From positions 1-12,516 of the forward strand of contig JAGHSL010000016.1 in NCBI GenBank assembly GCA_018065885.1: a stretch of DNA of 12,516 nt. Direction: 5' to 3'. Both the position numbers and the translations under genes were made by a program. A model generated the notes under the pieces. It was not told where the DNA came from, made no database searches, and was given only the letters and a program-made list of their open reading frames with translations. This document shows, piece after piece, positions 7,077-12,516 of the stretch. Numbering within the stretch: the first letter of the stretch is position 1; each line of letters opens with the position of its first letter. Source of the stretch: Candidatus Limimorpha equi (lineage in GTDB: Bacteria > Bacteroidota > Bacteroidia > Bacteroidales > F082).

Positions 7077-7955
7077 TCATGCTTGTTCTTTAAGTTTAAG
7101 TCTTAGTTCTTCAATGCATTTCACCAAACTGTCGCGCCAAAATGGAATCGTTCTGTTGGTGTAGTTCTTGATTTTCGTCTTGTCCAAAACGCTGTAGGCC
7201 GGACGGTGTGCCTTGGCGGGATATTGGTCGGTCGTAATCGGGTTGACTTTACAGGTCTTTCCTGCGATTTCCATGATGGCTACGGTGAAATCGTACCAGG
7301 TGATGATGCCTTCGTTGGTGAAATGGAAGGTCTCGTGAACAGGGTTCAATCCGTTCTGGTTGACGAGATGAATGAGCATTTCGGCTAAGTCGTAGGCCCA
7401 GGTCGGCGTGCCTTTCTGGTCGCACACCACGTTGATTTCATCGCGAGTGTCTGCAAGCATGAGCATGGTTTTCACAAAATTCTTTCCTGTCGCGGAATAA
7501 AGCCATGCCGTCCTGACGATGAAGTAGTTGCATCCGCTCTCCCGAATCAGTCTTTCGCCTTCGGCCTTGGTGCTGCCATAGACCGATTGCGGTGCAACGG
7601 GTTCGCTTTCCTGATAGGGGCTTGTTCCATTTCCATTGAAAACATAATCAGTGGAGACGTGAACGAGCAAAGCTTCATGTTTTTTGCAGGTTTGCGCCAA
7701 AATCTGCGGTGCTTTCGCATTGATTTTCAATGCCAAATCGGGTTCATCTTCGGCTTTGTCTACGGCGGTGTAGGCGGCACAATTGATGCAAACCTGAATC
7801 TTGTTTGTTTCAAAATAGTTTTCAACGGCTTGTGCATTGCAGATGTCAAGCGTGTCGACATCAGTGAAATGCCAATTGTGAAGTGTATCCGTGCTGGCTA
7901 TCTTGTGGATTTCTGTTCCTAATTGACCTTTGCAGCCTGTTATCAGTATGTTCAT
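7077..7955 (-). CDS. rmlD: dTDP-4-dehydrorhamnose reductase
   Basis: The 292-residue product is an extended short-chain dehydrogenase/reductase of the RmlD family, which uses NAD(P)H to make dTDP-L-rhamnose for surface polysaccharide. The N-terminal Rossmann motif ITGCKGQLG (5-13) is the RmlD form of GxxGxxG. INCAAYTAVDKAEDEP (58-72) is the hallmark of this family. VSTDYVFNG (100-108) and Y126-x3-K130 supply the catalytic Ser/Thr, Tyr and Lys. The C-terminal RPAYSVLDKTK segment is also diagnostic. Length is normal. No rmlA, rmlB or rmlC is in the window, so this copy sits apart from a complete rhamnose cluster. It starts 10 bp after the DUF3078 stop, suggesting a shared transcript. Confidence 0.95.
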   Translation of the reverse strand: MNILITGCKGQLGTEIHKIASTDTLHNWHFTDVDTLDICNAQAVENYFETNKIQVCINCAAYTAVDKAEDEPDLALKINAKAPQILAQTCKKHEALLVHVSTDYVFNGNGTSPYQESEPVAPQSVYGSTKAEGERLIRESGCNYFIVRTAWLYSATGKNFVKTMLMLADTRDEINVVCDQKGTPTWAYDLAEMLIHLVNQNGLNPVHETFHFTNEGIITWYDFTVAIMEIAGKTCKVNPITTDQYPAKAHRPAYSVLDKTKIKNYTNRTIPFWRDSLVKCIEELRLKLKEQA

Positions 7956-7965
7956 AATCAGATGT

Positions 7966-9198
7966 TTAAAAGTTATGTACTAAGGCAATGCCTAACGATT
8001 CCTTGAGTTGAAGTTTGGGTATATTGTCGATGACAGTTTCCACGCCATCAATGTCTTTGTAGACCGGAAATGTGGTGTTGTGGTCGTATTTCAGATGTAC
8101 GAAAAGCACAGCCGAAATGTTTTTGTTAATGATAAAGTTGATGTTGTTTTCCCAGTTCATGTCGATTTTCACACGTCCGTCGTCACGTTTTTCAGAATAG
8201 TTGTAAAAGCAGTTCAGAAGGGTAGAGTAGGTGATGCTTTTACCAATGTTTTGCTTATAGTTGATGATGATATTGGCACCAATGGCAGGAGCAATGTTTT
8301 CGCCGTGAATGTATGTCGAATCGGCATTATAATACCCCGCTTTGACACCGTATTGTCCTTGGTCAGCAAGTTCTTGTGCCATCACGAATGTGATTTTGCC
8401 GGCAAACGGACTTACATAGGCCTGAAAAATGTCTTTTTTCGTCTTGAATGTGTAACCTGCTGATACTGTGAGATAAGCTGGTGCAAAAAACGAAGAAATC
8501 CTGACTGAATCGTTAGGGTAGGTGTAACCGTTGGCAAACTGTGTGTTGAAAGTTGAGACGAGCGAAAAATTGACCCATTTGCCGCTTCTGCGTGAATATG
8601 AATAATGCAAGTCGATTTTATCGTCGGCTTTTTCAATACGTTTATCGGAAAAACGCGAAATGCCGAAAGCGAAGTTTCCGATGATTTTGCTCTCGTACCG
8701 TTTTTTGTTATTGGCTAAGGTGAAGTTGGCAAAGGCTTTTCCTGTTGAGGAACTTTCGCCACCGGCGGCCCAGTTGGATAGTGCTAGCTGATTGATATTC
8801 AGTCCGAAATTACCACTGAAAGTAAGCCCTTCGTTGATGATGTCAATGATGTTTGCTTTGGGGCGTTTTCTGGCAGGCTGAGGAGGGACGAGGGAATCGA
8901 TGTGGCGGTTGATGGCAGCCAGCTCGCTTTCGATGATTTGCCTTTCATTCACTATCTCGGCGTTATGTTTGTTGAGCACGCTCAAAGTCTTTCCGATTTG
9001 CTTTTCTTTTTGTTGAATGTCAAATTGTTGCTTGACTAAGGAATTCCTGATTTCCAGGTAATCAAGCGTATTTCGAAGTATTGAGTCGATTTTTGGCGTA
9101 ACGAAATCTCTGTGATTTTGCGAAAATAATTGCCCCGACATGATTATCGTGGTGATAATCAATATAATGAAGGCAATTATTTTCTGATTGTTACACAT
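7966..9198 (-). CDS. DUF3078 family outer-membrane protein with N-terminal coiled coil
   Basis: The 410-residue product has an N-terminal hydrophobic segment (IIAFIILIITTIIM) with a plausible signal-peptidase site near LFSQ, so export is likely. Residues 35-105 form a charged, heptad-like helical segment (VKQQFDIQQKEKQIGKTLSV), probably a coiled coil, followed by the Pro/Lys/Arg linker PPQPARKRPKA. From about residue 125 to the end it matches the DUF3078 style: GNFGLNINQLALSNWAAGG, then many alternating beta strands rich in aromatics, ending in Phe (ALVHNF). A C-terminal Phe is typical of outer-membrane beta-barrels. The function of DUF3078 proteins is unknown. The start follows a -7 box at 9225-9232. 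The gene precedes rmlD by 10 bp. Confidence 0.85.
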   Translation of the reverse strand: MCNNQKIIAFIILIITTIIMSGQLFSQNHRDFVTPKIDSILRNTLDYLEIRNSLVKQQFDIQQKEKQIGKTLSVLNKHNAEIVNERQIIESELAAINRHIDSLVPPQPARKRPKANIIDIINEGLTFSGNFGLNINQLALSNWAAGGESSSTGKAFANFTLANNKKRYESKIIGNFAFGISRFSDKRIEKADDKIDLHYSYSRRSGKWVNFSLVSTFNTQFANGYTYPNDSVRISSFFAPAYLTVSAGYTFKTKKDIFQAYVSPFAGKITFVMAQELADQGQYGVKAGYYNADSTYIHGENIAPAIGANIIINYKQNIGKSITYSTLLNCFYNYSEKRDDGRVKIDMNWENNINFIINKNISAVLFVHLKYDHNTTFPVYKDIDGVETVIDNIPKLQLKESLGIALVHNF

Positions 9199-9202
9199 AA
9201 AC

Positions 9203-9234
9203 TGTATTTTTGCTTATTAACGGACAAAAATACA
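9203..9234. promoter_or_regulatory. Promoter -7 box and 10-bp inverted repeat upstream of the DUF3078 gene
   Basis: On the minus strand TATTTTTG (9232 to 9225) matches TAnnTTTG, 26 bp before the ATG; no clear -33 box was found. TGTATTTTTG (9203-9212) and CAAAAATACA (9225-9234) are exact reverse complements with a 12-nt spacer. A -7-like box is thus present on each strand, and the dyad covers the probable transcription start. Confidence 0.55.
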
Positions 9235-9276
9235 ATCTATTGCGAAAATAGCGGTCCCTTTTTAAGGAAAAATCTA

Positions 9277-9975
9277 CTAAATTTCAAGGTTATGTCGTGT
9301 CGAATAGTAGTGCTTACTTTCGTTTTCAAATTGGTATGAGCCTTTTTGCCAAGCCATTTCTTTCTTTGAGAAGCCTAAAACGTGGTGGGTTATGGTTCGC
9401 AAGTCTTCACCAATTTCACTGTAAATCAGACGGCTAATTCCTAAATATGAGGGCTTTGTGCATGCGTCGCTGATGGCGGCGGCCTTGTCGATACACGCTC
9501 CGAACCACAATCTGCCATGGTCGCATTTCGTTCCTAAGATTCTGCCGTGGTCAACTCCGATTGTAATGTTTACACTTGAAAACTGTGGGTGTTTTTGAGG
9601 CAGTATTTTCCCAATTATATAACTGAGTTTGAATGCGTTGGTGATATGGATGTCAACATCTTTGATTGATGATGGGTAGAAAACGAGGAAACTCGAATTA
9701 GTGTAGCAAGCAAAAACGCCATTTGTATCATTGGCAAAAAGCCTCAGGACTTCTTGATACATCTTGTAGATTTTTGAAGCCGCACGTTTCCCATCATTTT
9801 TGGTGAAAAAGGGAATGTTTTTGATGTTGATGTATAGCACGGTGGCACTGGTGACAATTGCTGAAAGGCTGTCGTTCAAATCATCAAAGGCATTCATTTC
9901 TTTGGTTTCAATGATAGAATACTCTTCGTTTTGCAGGGAATCTATCTTGTTGTTGATGTCGTCTATCAGGCTCAT
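9277..9975 (-). CDS. Class III nucleotidyl-cyclase homology domain protein, apparently inactive
   Basis: The 232-residue product has the strand-helix order of an adenylate/guanylate cyclase domain: TVLYINIKNIPFF (45-57), helix AASKIYKMYQEVLRLF (65-80), hairpin GVFACYTNSSFLVFYPS (86-102), VNITIGVDHGRILG (135-148), then GACIDKAAAISDACTKPSYL (159-178). In active enzymes the first strand reads F-x-D-I, the hairpin carries GD, and the later helix carries V-N-x-x-x-R. Here these positions read N50, N93, D163 and A167, so both metal Asp residues and the transition-state Asn/Arg pair appear lost. Cyclic nucleotide synthesis is therefore unlikely. No membrane segment, sensor domain or effector gene accompanies it. 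The gene has its own strong promoter. Family assignment is by pattern, so distant homology to another alpha/beta fold remains possible. Confidence 0.6.
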   Translation of the reverse strand: MSLIDDINNKIDSLQNEEYSIIETKEMNAFDDLNDSLSAIVTSATVLYINIKNIPFFTKNDGKRAASKIYKMYQEVLRLFANDTNGVFACYTNSSFLVFYPSSIKDVDIHITNAFKLSYIIGKILPQKHPQFSSVNITIGVDHGRILGTKCDHGRLWFGACIDKAAAISDACTKPSYLGISRLIYSEIGEDLRTITHHVLGFSKKEMAWQKGSYQFENESKHYYSTRHNLEI

Positions 9976-9997
9976 TTTTGTTATATTTAAAGATTTG

Positions 9998-10028
9998 CAA
10001 AAATAGAGATTTCAAGAATAAAAACAAA
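9998..10028 (-). promoter_or_regulatory. Promoter of the cyclase-homology gene
   Basis: On the minus strand TTTG (10028 to 10025), a 19-nt spacer and TATTTTTG (10005 to 9998) match the Bacteroidota -33/-7 consensus exactly. The -7 box is 22 bp before the ATG. The -33 TTTG is formed by the T-run of the yebC terminator. Confidence 0.75.
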
Positions 10029-10059
10029 AAAAAGCATTGGCAAATTTGTCAATGCTTTT
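10026..10059 (-). terminator. Intrinsic terminator of yebC
   Basis: The arms AAAAGCATTGGCAAA (10030-10044) and TTTGTCAATGCTTTT (10045-10059) form a near-perfect palindrome with one non-Watson-Crick position (10040/10049). On the minus strand it is followed by eight T residues (10033 to 10026, overlapping the base of the stem). It lies just past the yebC stop. Confidence 0.85.
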
Positions 10060-10080
10060 GAGAAAAAATTCTACAATTAA

Positions 10081-10809
10081 TTATTCCATGTTTGTGTAGA
10101 CGGCTTGGATGTCTTCGTCTTCGTCGAGTTTGTCGAGGAATTTCTCGATTTCAACCATCTGTTCGTCGGTGAAACTGACGGTGCTGTTCGGGAAACGTTG
10201 CAGGTTGGCCTTCACGATGTTGATTTTGCGTTCTTCCAGAGCATCGTGCATGGTGCCGTAGTCGGTCCAAGCGGTGTAGACGGTTGTAGTGGTGGTTTCT
10301 TCCTCTTCGTCGGTTTCTTGGGTGATTTCGTCAAGACCGAAATCAATCAGTTCGAGTTCGAGGTCGTCTTTTTCCATGCCGGCTGGCATTTCGATTTCGA
10401 AGACAGCCTTTCTGGTGAACATGAATTCGAGAGAGCCGATTGGCAGGAAGCTGCCGCCGCACTTGTTGAAGTATGATTTCACATTGGCCACGGTGCGTGT
10501 GGTGTTGTCGGTAGCGCATTCAACCATGCACTGGATGCCGAAAGGTCCCTTGCCTTCGTATGTGATTTCCACGAGGTTGGCAGCATCCTTATCGGTGGCG
10601 CGCTTGATGGCGGCATCGATGTTGTCCTTAGGCATGTTTTCAGCCTTGGCGTTCTGGATGGCCTGACGCAGTTTGGGGTTCATGTCAGGATCTGGGCCGC
10701 CTTCCTTGGCTGCAATGGTGATCAACTTACCTAATTTAGGAAACACGCGTGACATGTGTCCCCATCTTTTCATTTTTGCCGCTTTGCGGTATTCAAATGC
10801 TCTTCCCAT
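10081..10809 (-). CDS. yebC: YebC/PmpR family protein
   Basis: The 242-residue product is a YebC/PmpR (TACO1-like) protein. Family markers are visible: MGRAFEYRKAAKMKRW at the start, a variant of the usual AGHSKWxNIxHRK; the helical segment PKLGKLITIAAKEGGPDPDMNPKLRQAI (split about 25-52); and NMPKDNIDAAIKRA (58-71). ITYEGKGPFGIQCMVECATDN (83-103) and RTVANVKSYFNKCGGSF follow. The acidic TDEEEETTTTT insertion lies in the second half. Members of the family have been described as transcription regulators and, more recently, as ribosome-associated factors easing translation of difficult motifs such as proline runs. Which role applies here cannot be told from sequence. The gene is monocistronic, with its own promoter and terminator. 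Confidence 0.93.
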   Translation of the reverse strand: MGRAFEYRKAAKMKRWGHMSRVFPKLGKLITIAAKEGGPDPDMNPKLRQAIQNAKAENMPKDNIDAAIKRATDKDAANLVEITYEGKGPFGIQCMVECATDNTTRTVANVKSYFNKCGGSFLPIGSLEFMFTRKAVFEIEMPAGMEKDDLELELIDFGLDEITQETDEEEETTTTTVYTAWTDYGTMHDALEERKINIVKANLQRFPNSTVSFTDEQMVEIEKFLDKLDEDEDIQAVYTNME

Positions 10810-10842
10810 ATTGTAATGTGTTTAGTTTTAAATTTTAGGCCG

Positions 10843-10875
10843 CAAAGATAGTAAATCCCATAGAATAATGGCAAA
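10843..10875 (-). promoter_or_regulatory. Promoter of yebC
   Basis: On the minus strand TTTG (10875 to 10872), a 21-nt spacer and TATCTTTG (10850 to 10843) match the Bacteroidota consensus. The -7 box lies 33 bp before the yebC ATG, in the divergent gap with the LMW-PTP-like gene. Confidence 0.75.
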
Positions 10876-10911
10876 ATTGAAGCAAAAATCTTATGATGTG
10901 CGTTTTAAATG

Positions 10912-10919
10912 TATTTTTG
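10912..10919 (+). promoter_or_regulatory. -7 box for the LMW-PTP-like gene (decides its start)
   Basis: TATTTTTG matches TAnnTTTG and ends 18 bp before the ATG at 10938. An in-frame ATG at 10893 lies upstream of this box, so a transcript from here would exclude it. No clear -33 TTTG is present. Confidence 0.55.
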
Positions 10920-10937
10920 CAAGACGATTTTGACGAA

Positions 10938-11321
10938 ATGAAAATATTGGTCTTGACACGGCATGACGATTGCTGCGGCCCGATGGCGGCTGCATTTCTG
11001 CGCGATTATTCGCAAAAACTTGAGGTCGTTTCTGCCGGAATACATCCTGCGGAAAACATTCAGCCATTGGTGGTTGCGGCGATGAAAGAGTGTCTTGTGG
11101 ATTTGTCAGCAGTGAAACCGAATGCTTTCGGTAATTGTGAACAGAACGCATTTGATTATATATTATTAATAGGTGTGCCAGCAGATTTTCGTCAAATTGA
11201 TGCTGAAAAAATGATTTGCCTGAATCCAGAGATTGAGGCGTATGACATGGATACCATGCGCCTGTTGCGTGATTGGATTAAAAACGAGGTTTTCATTGTT
11301 TATAAAACCCGTTTCCGTTGA
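10938..11321 (+). CDS. Low-molecular-weight phosphatase/ArsC-fold protein with degenerate active site
   Basis: Read from the ATG at 10938, the product is 127 residues and begins MKILVLTRHDDCCGPMAAAF, as LMW tyrosine phosphatases and ArsC-type arsenate reductases begin with a strand, P-loop and helix. VVSAGIHPAENIQPLVVAAM (30-49) matches the family's SAGxxP segment. In active members the P-loop is C-x5-R-S-P. Aligned on Pro15, the nucleophilic Cys becomes Thr7, the phosphate-binding Arg becomes Cys13 and the Ser becomes Gly14. The late Asp-Pro that supplies the general acid becomes Asn96-Pro97. Cys12-Cys13 remain as a vicinal pair. Classical phosphatase chemistry is therefore unlikely; a binding or redox role is possible but unproven. 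The longer start at 10893 is disfavoured because the -7 box lies inside that extension and the family fold begins at MKILVL. Confidence 0.65.
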   Translation: MKILVLTRHDDCCGPMAAAFLRDYSQKLEVVSAGIHPAENIQPLVVAAMKECLVDLSAVKPNAFGNCEQNAFDYILLIGVPADFRQIDAEKMICLNPEIEAYDMDTMRLLRDWIKNEVFIVYKTRFR

Positions 11322-11368
11322 AAGTTGAAATGAGTCGACTTGTTGCCGTGTGTGGATAGCCCGAAACA

Positions 11369-11396
11369 AAAAAGCCGCTCTTTCGAACGGCTTTTT
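11369..11396 (-). terminator. Intrinsic terminator of rpsP, possibly bidirectional
   Basis: On the minus strand GCCGTTC and GAGCGGC form a 7-bp stem (one wobble) closed by a GAAA tetraloop, flanked by A-run and T-run and followed by TTTTTTG. It lies 19 bp past the rpsP stop. On the plus strand the same dyad ends in TTTTTAT and could end the convergent LMW-PTP-like transcript. Confidence 0.88.
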
Positions 11397-11415
11397 ATCG
11401 GTCTTGAAGAAAAGA

Positions 11416-11964
11416 TTAAGCTTCAGTGTTTTCAGCTGGAGTTTCTTCAGCAGGAGCTTCTGCTGCTTGAGCAGCAACTTCTTCAGCCTTGCGGGCTTCG
11501 ATTTCGGCTTGCTTTCTCTTAGCGATTTCGGCAGCGCGAGCTTCGTTGACAGCCTTTTCAGCTTCAAAACGTGCTTTCTTTTCGCCTCTTGCTTTTTCTT
11601 CGTTAGCCTTGACAGCGTTGGCAGCCTTAGCTTCCTTTTCCTTCATCCAGTTCTGGAACTTGACTTCGGCTTGTTCCTCGGTCATAGCACCTTTCTGGAC
11701 ACCGCGCATCAGGTGATACTTCATCATGACGCCGACTTTTGAAAGCAGTGAGCGGACTGTGTCTGTCGGGACAGCACCGACTGAATACCAATACAAAGCT
11801 CTGTCGAACTTGATGTTGATTTGAGCTGGGTCGGTGATTGGGTTGTAAGTGCCTATTTTCTCAATGAACTTACCATCACGTGGTGAACGAGAGTCGGCAA
11901 TTACGATGTGATAGAAAGGCTGACCTTTCTTGCCATGTCTTTGCAATCTGATTTTTGCTGGCAT
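11416..11964 (-). CDS. rpsP: 30S ribosomal protein S16 with long C-terminal extension
   Basis: Residues 1-85 are ribosomal protein S16, a 30S assembly protein that binds 16S rRNA: MPAKIRLQRHGKKGQPFYHI, VIADSRSPRDGKFIEKIGTY, then NPITDPAQI and the GAVPTDTVRSLL segment. Residues from about 95 to 182 are a charged helical tail rich in Ala, Glu and Lys (KEKEAKAANAVKANEEKARG), ending in a Pro/Glu/Thr stretch (APAEETPAENTEA). Typical S16 is about 80-90 residues. Long tails of this composition occur in Bacteroidota S16, so this is not a frameshift or fusion error. The gene has a -7 box at 12027-12034 and a strong terminator. None of the trmD/rimM/rplS neighbours familiar from Proteobacteria is present. 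Confidence 0.97.
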   Translation of the reverse strand: MPAKIRLQRHGKKGQPFYHIVIADSRSPRDGKFIEKIGTYNPITDPAQINIKFDRALYWYSVGAVPTDTVRSLLSKVGVMMKYHLMRGVQKGAMTEEQAEVKFQNWMKEKEAKAANAVKANEEKARGEKKARFEAEKAVNEARAAEIAKRKQAEIEARKAEEVAAQAAEAPAEETPAENTEA

Positions 11965-12026
11965 AATTTAATGTTTAAAGTTGATTTTTAATGAATTAAC
12001 TAAAACCATCCCGTGGTTTCCGGGTG

Positions 12027-12057
12027 CAAAAGTACGACTTTTTCTTTGATTGACAAT
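12027..12057 (-). promoter_or_regulatory. Promoter of rpsP
   Basis: On the minus strand ATTG (12057 to 12054), a 19-nt spacer and TACTTTTG (12034 to 12027) fit the Bacteroidota -33/-7 consensus with one -33 mismatch. This leaves a leader of roughly 55 nt before the rpsP ATG. Confidence 0.7.
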
Positions 12058-12060
12058 AAA

Positions 12061-12252
12061 ATGGTTCAAAATTGCGCAAAAATTGTTCAAATCACTTCCT
12101 GATTATGCAAAGCGTTTTGAACGTTTTTCTTCCGCGCGAAGCGCTTTTGAACCATTCAAAATTGCGGGAAAATTGTTCAAATCACTTCCTAATTATGCAA
12201 AGCGTTTTGAACGTTTTTCTTCCACGCGAAGCGCATTTGAACCATTTTGAAC
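12061..12252. repeat. Two-copy 90-bp tandem repeat with nine TTTTGAAC-type octamers
   Basis: Within the 403-bp gap between rpsP and the last gene, 12061-12150 and 12151-12240 are tandem copies of exactly 90 bp with few differences. A partial third copy begins at 12241. Octamers TTTTGAAC or its complement GTTCAAAA, with at most one mismatch, start at 12064, 12085, 12115, 12145, 12154, 12175, 12205, 12235 and 12245. Intervals are 21, 30, 30, 9, 21, 30, 30 and 10 bp. Copy 1 also has a GCGC-GAA-GCGC hairpin that is weakened in copy 2. The block lies between the two outward-facing promoters. The short open frames across it repeat in 30 residues and are not credible genes. Confidence 0.85.
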
Positions 12253-12282
12253 TATTTTCATTCTAAATTGGCACTAAACTTG

Positions 12283-12312
12283 CTTGAGATATTCCATTTT
12301 TTCATAAATTTG
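12283..12312 (+). promoter_or_regulatory. Promoter of the C10-like protease gene
   Basis: TAAATTTG (12305-12312) matches TAnnTTTG. CTTG (12283-12286) lies 18 nt upstream as a weak -33 box. The -7 box is 55 bp before the ATG, giving an AT-rich leader. Confidence 0.6.
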
Positions 12313-12367
12313 CCCGCTTAAACTATATGTAAAGGAAACACAATTAAAAATTTCAATTTATCACACT

Positions 12368-12516
12368 ATGAAAAAGTATTTGATGAGTATGCTTGCCTTG
12401 GTTCTTGGCATCGGTATGGTCAACGCCCATCCTGTCGACCAGAGCAGGGCTAAGTATGTCGGACAACAGTTTGTCCAGGCTAATTTCGAGCAGACAAGAG
12501 CCAATGGCGAATTGAC
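12368..12516 (+). CDS. Exported protein, N-terminal fragment; probable C10 (streptopain-like) peptidase
   Basis: An open frame from ATG 12368 runs off the right edge, showing 49 residues. It opens with a signal peptide (MKKYLMSMLALVLGIGMVNA) with a likely cleavage site after VNA. HPVDQSRAKYVGQQFVQANF (21-40) then follows. A short mature start with an AK-x-VGxxF pattern just after the signal is characteristic of the propeptide of Bacteroidales C10 (streptopain/PrtT-like) cysteine proteases and of some other secreted Bacteroidales proteins. The catalytic Cys and His would lie beyond the window, so the protease call is an inference from the propeptide alone. A type IX secretion C-terminal domain, if any, would also be outside. 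It has its own promoter at 12283-12312. Confidence 0.6.
   Translation, partial: MKKYLMSMLALVLGIGMVNAHPVDQSRAKYVGQQFVQANFEQTRANGEL

Noticed and set aside
6924..7106. Plus-strand 60-residue open frame with repeated HPAGTD
   Set aside because: It simply translates the 52-bp tandem repeat and runs into the end of rmlD.
9277..9975. Complete Pycsar or CBASS defence operon
   Set aside because: No effector gene (TIR, transmembrane, phospholipase or nuclease) is adjacent and the cyclase catalytic residues appear absent.
10893..10937. Upstream start for the LMW-PTP-like gene adding 15 residues
   Set aside because: The added residues (MMCVLNVFLQDDFDE) precede the family's first strand, and a -7 box at 10912-10919 lies inside them.
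12061..12252. Possible CRISPR array
   Set aside because: There are only two long near-identical copies without unique spacers, and no cas gene is visible.
12050..12266. Two overlapping short frames with 30-residue repeats
   Set aside because: The 90-bp repeat unit is a multiple of three, so frames stay open by construction; there is no convincing start context and they lie over a promoter region.

Overview
The window is chromosomal DNA from a member of the Bacteroidota, most likely order Bacteroidales. The evidence is a set of housekeeping proteins typical of that group: RecA, BCP-type peroxiredoxin, a TGS/ThrRS-like nucleoside kinase, a DUF3078 outer-membrane protein, ribosomal protein S16 with a long Ala/Glu/Lys tail, and the start of a probable C10-type secreted protease. 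At least six genes are also preceded by the Bacteroidota promoter -7 box TAnnTTTG, with TTTG or a near match about 18-21 nt upstream at four of them. No tRNA, rRNA, CRISPR array or intact insertion sequence is visible.

Layout. 1-295: 3' end of an unrecognised protein, possibly phage or element derived. 374-5054 (+): bcp, recA, a TPR lipoprotein and the nucleoside kinase. bcp and recA are separated by an array of 19 perfectly phased 7-bp units. 5131-9198 (-): a probable transcript DUF3078, rmlD, phosphohexomutase, ending in a hairpin terminator; the rmlD/mutase gap holds a mosaic of REP-like repeats. 9277-9975 (-): a solitary cyclase-homology protein that appears to lack every catalytic residue. 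10081-10809 (-): YebC/PmpR. 10938-11321 (+): an LMW-PTP/ArsC-fold protein that has lost its catalytic Cys, Arg and Asp. 11416-11964 (-): rpsP. 12368-12516 (+): start of an exported protein running off the window.

Functional themes are genome maintenance (RecA), peroxide defence (BCP), sugar-phosphate and nucleotide-sugar metabolism (mutase plus RmlD), translation (S16, YebC) and the cell envelope (DUF3078, TPR lipoprotein, protease). No complete undescribed multi-gene system is evident. The most unusual material is (a) the two apparently catalytically dead enzyme folds flanking yebC, (b) a two-copy 90-bp repeat between the rpsP and protease promoters that carries nine TTTTGAAC/GTTCAAAA octamers spaced near multiples of 10 bp, and (c) the heptanucleotide array before recA. 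All functional statements rest on reading sequence by eye; no database search was run.
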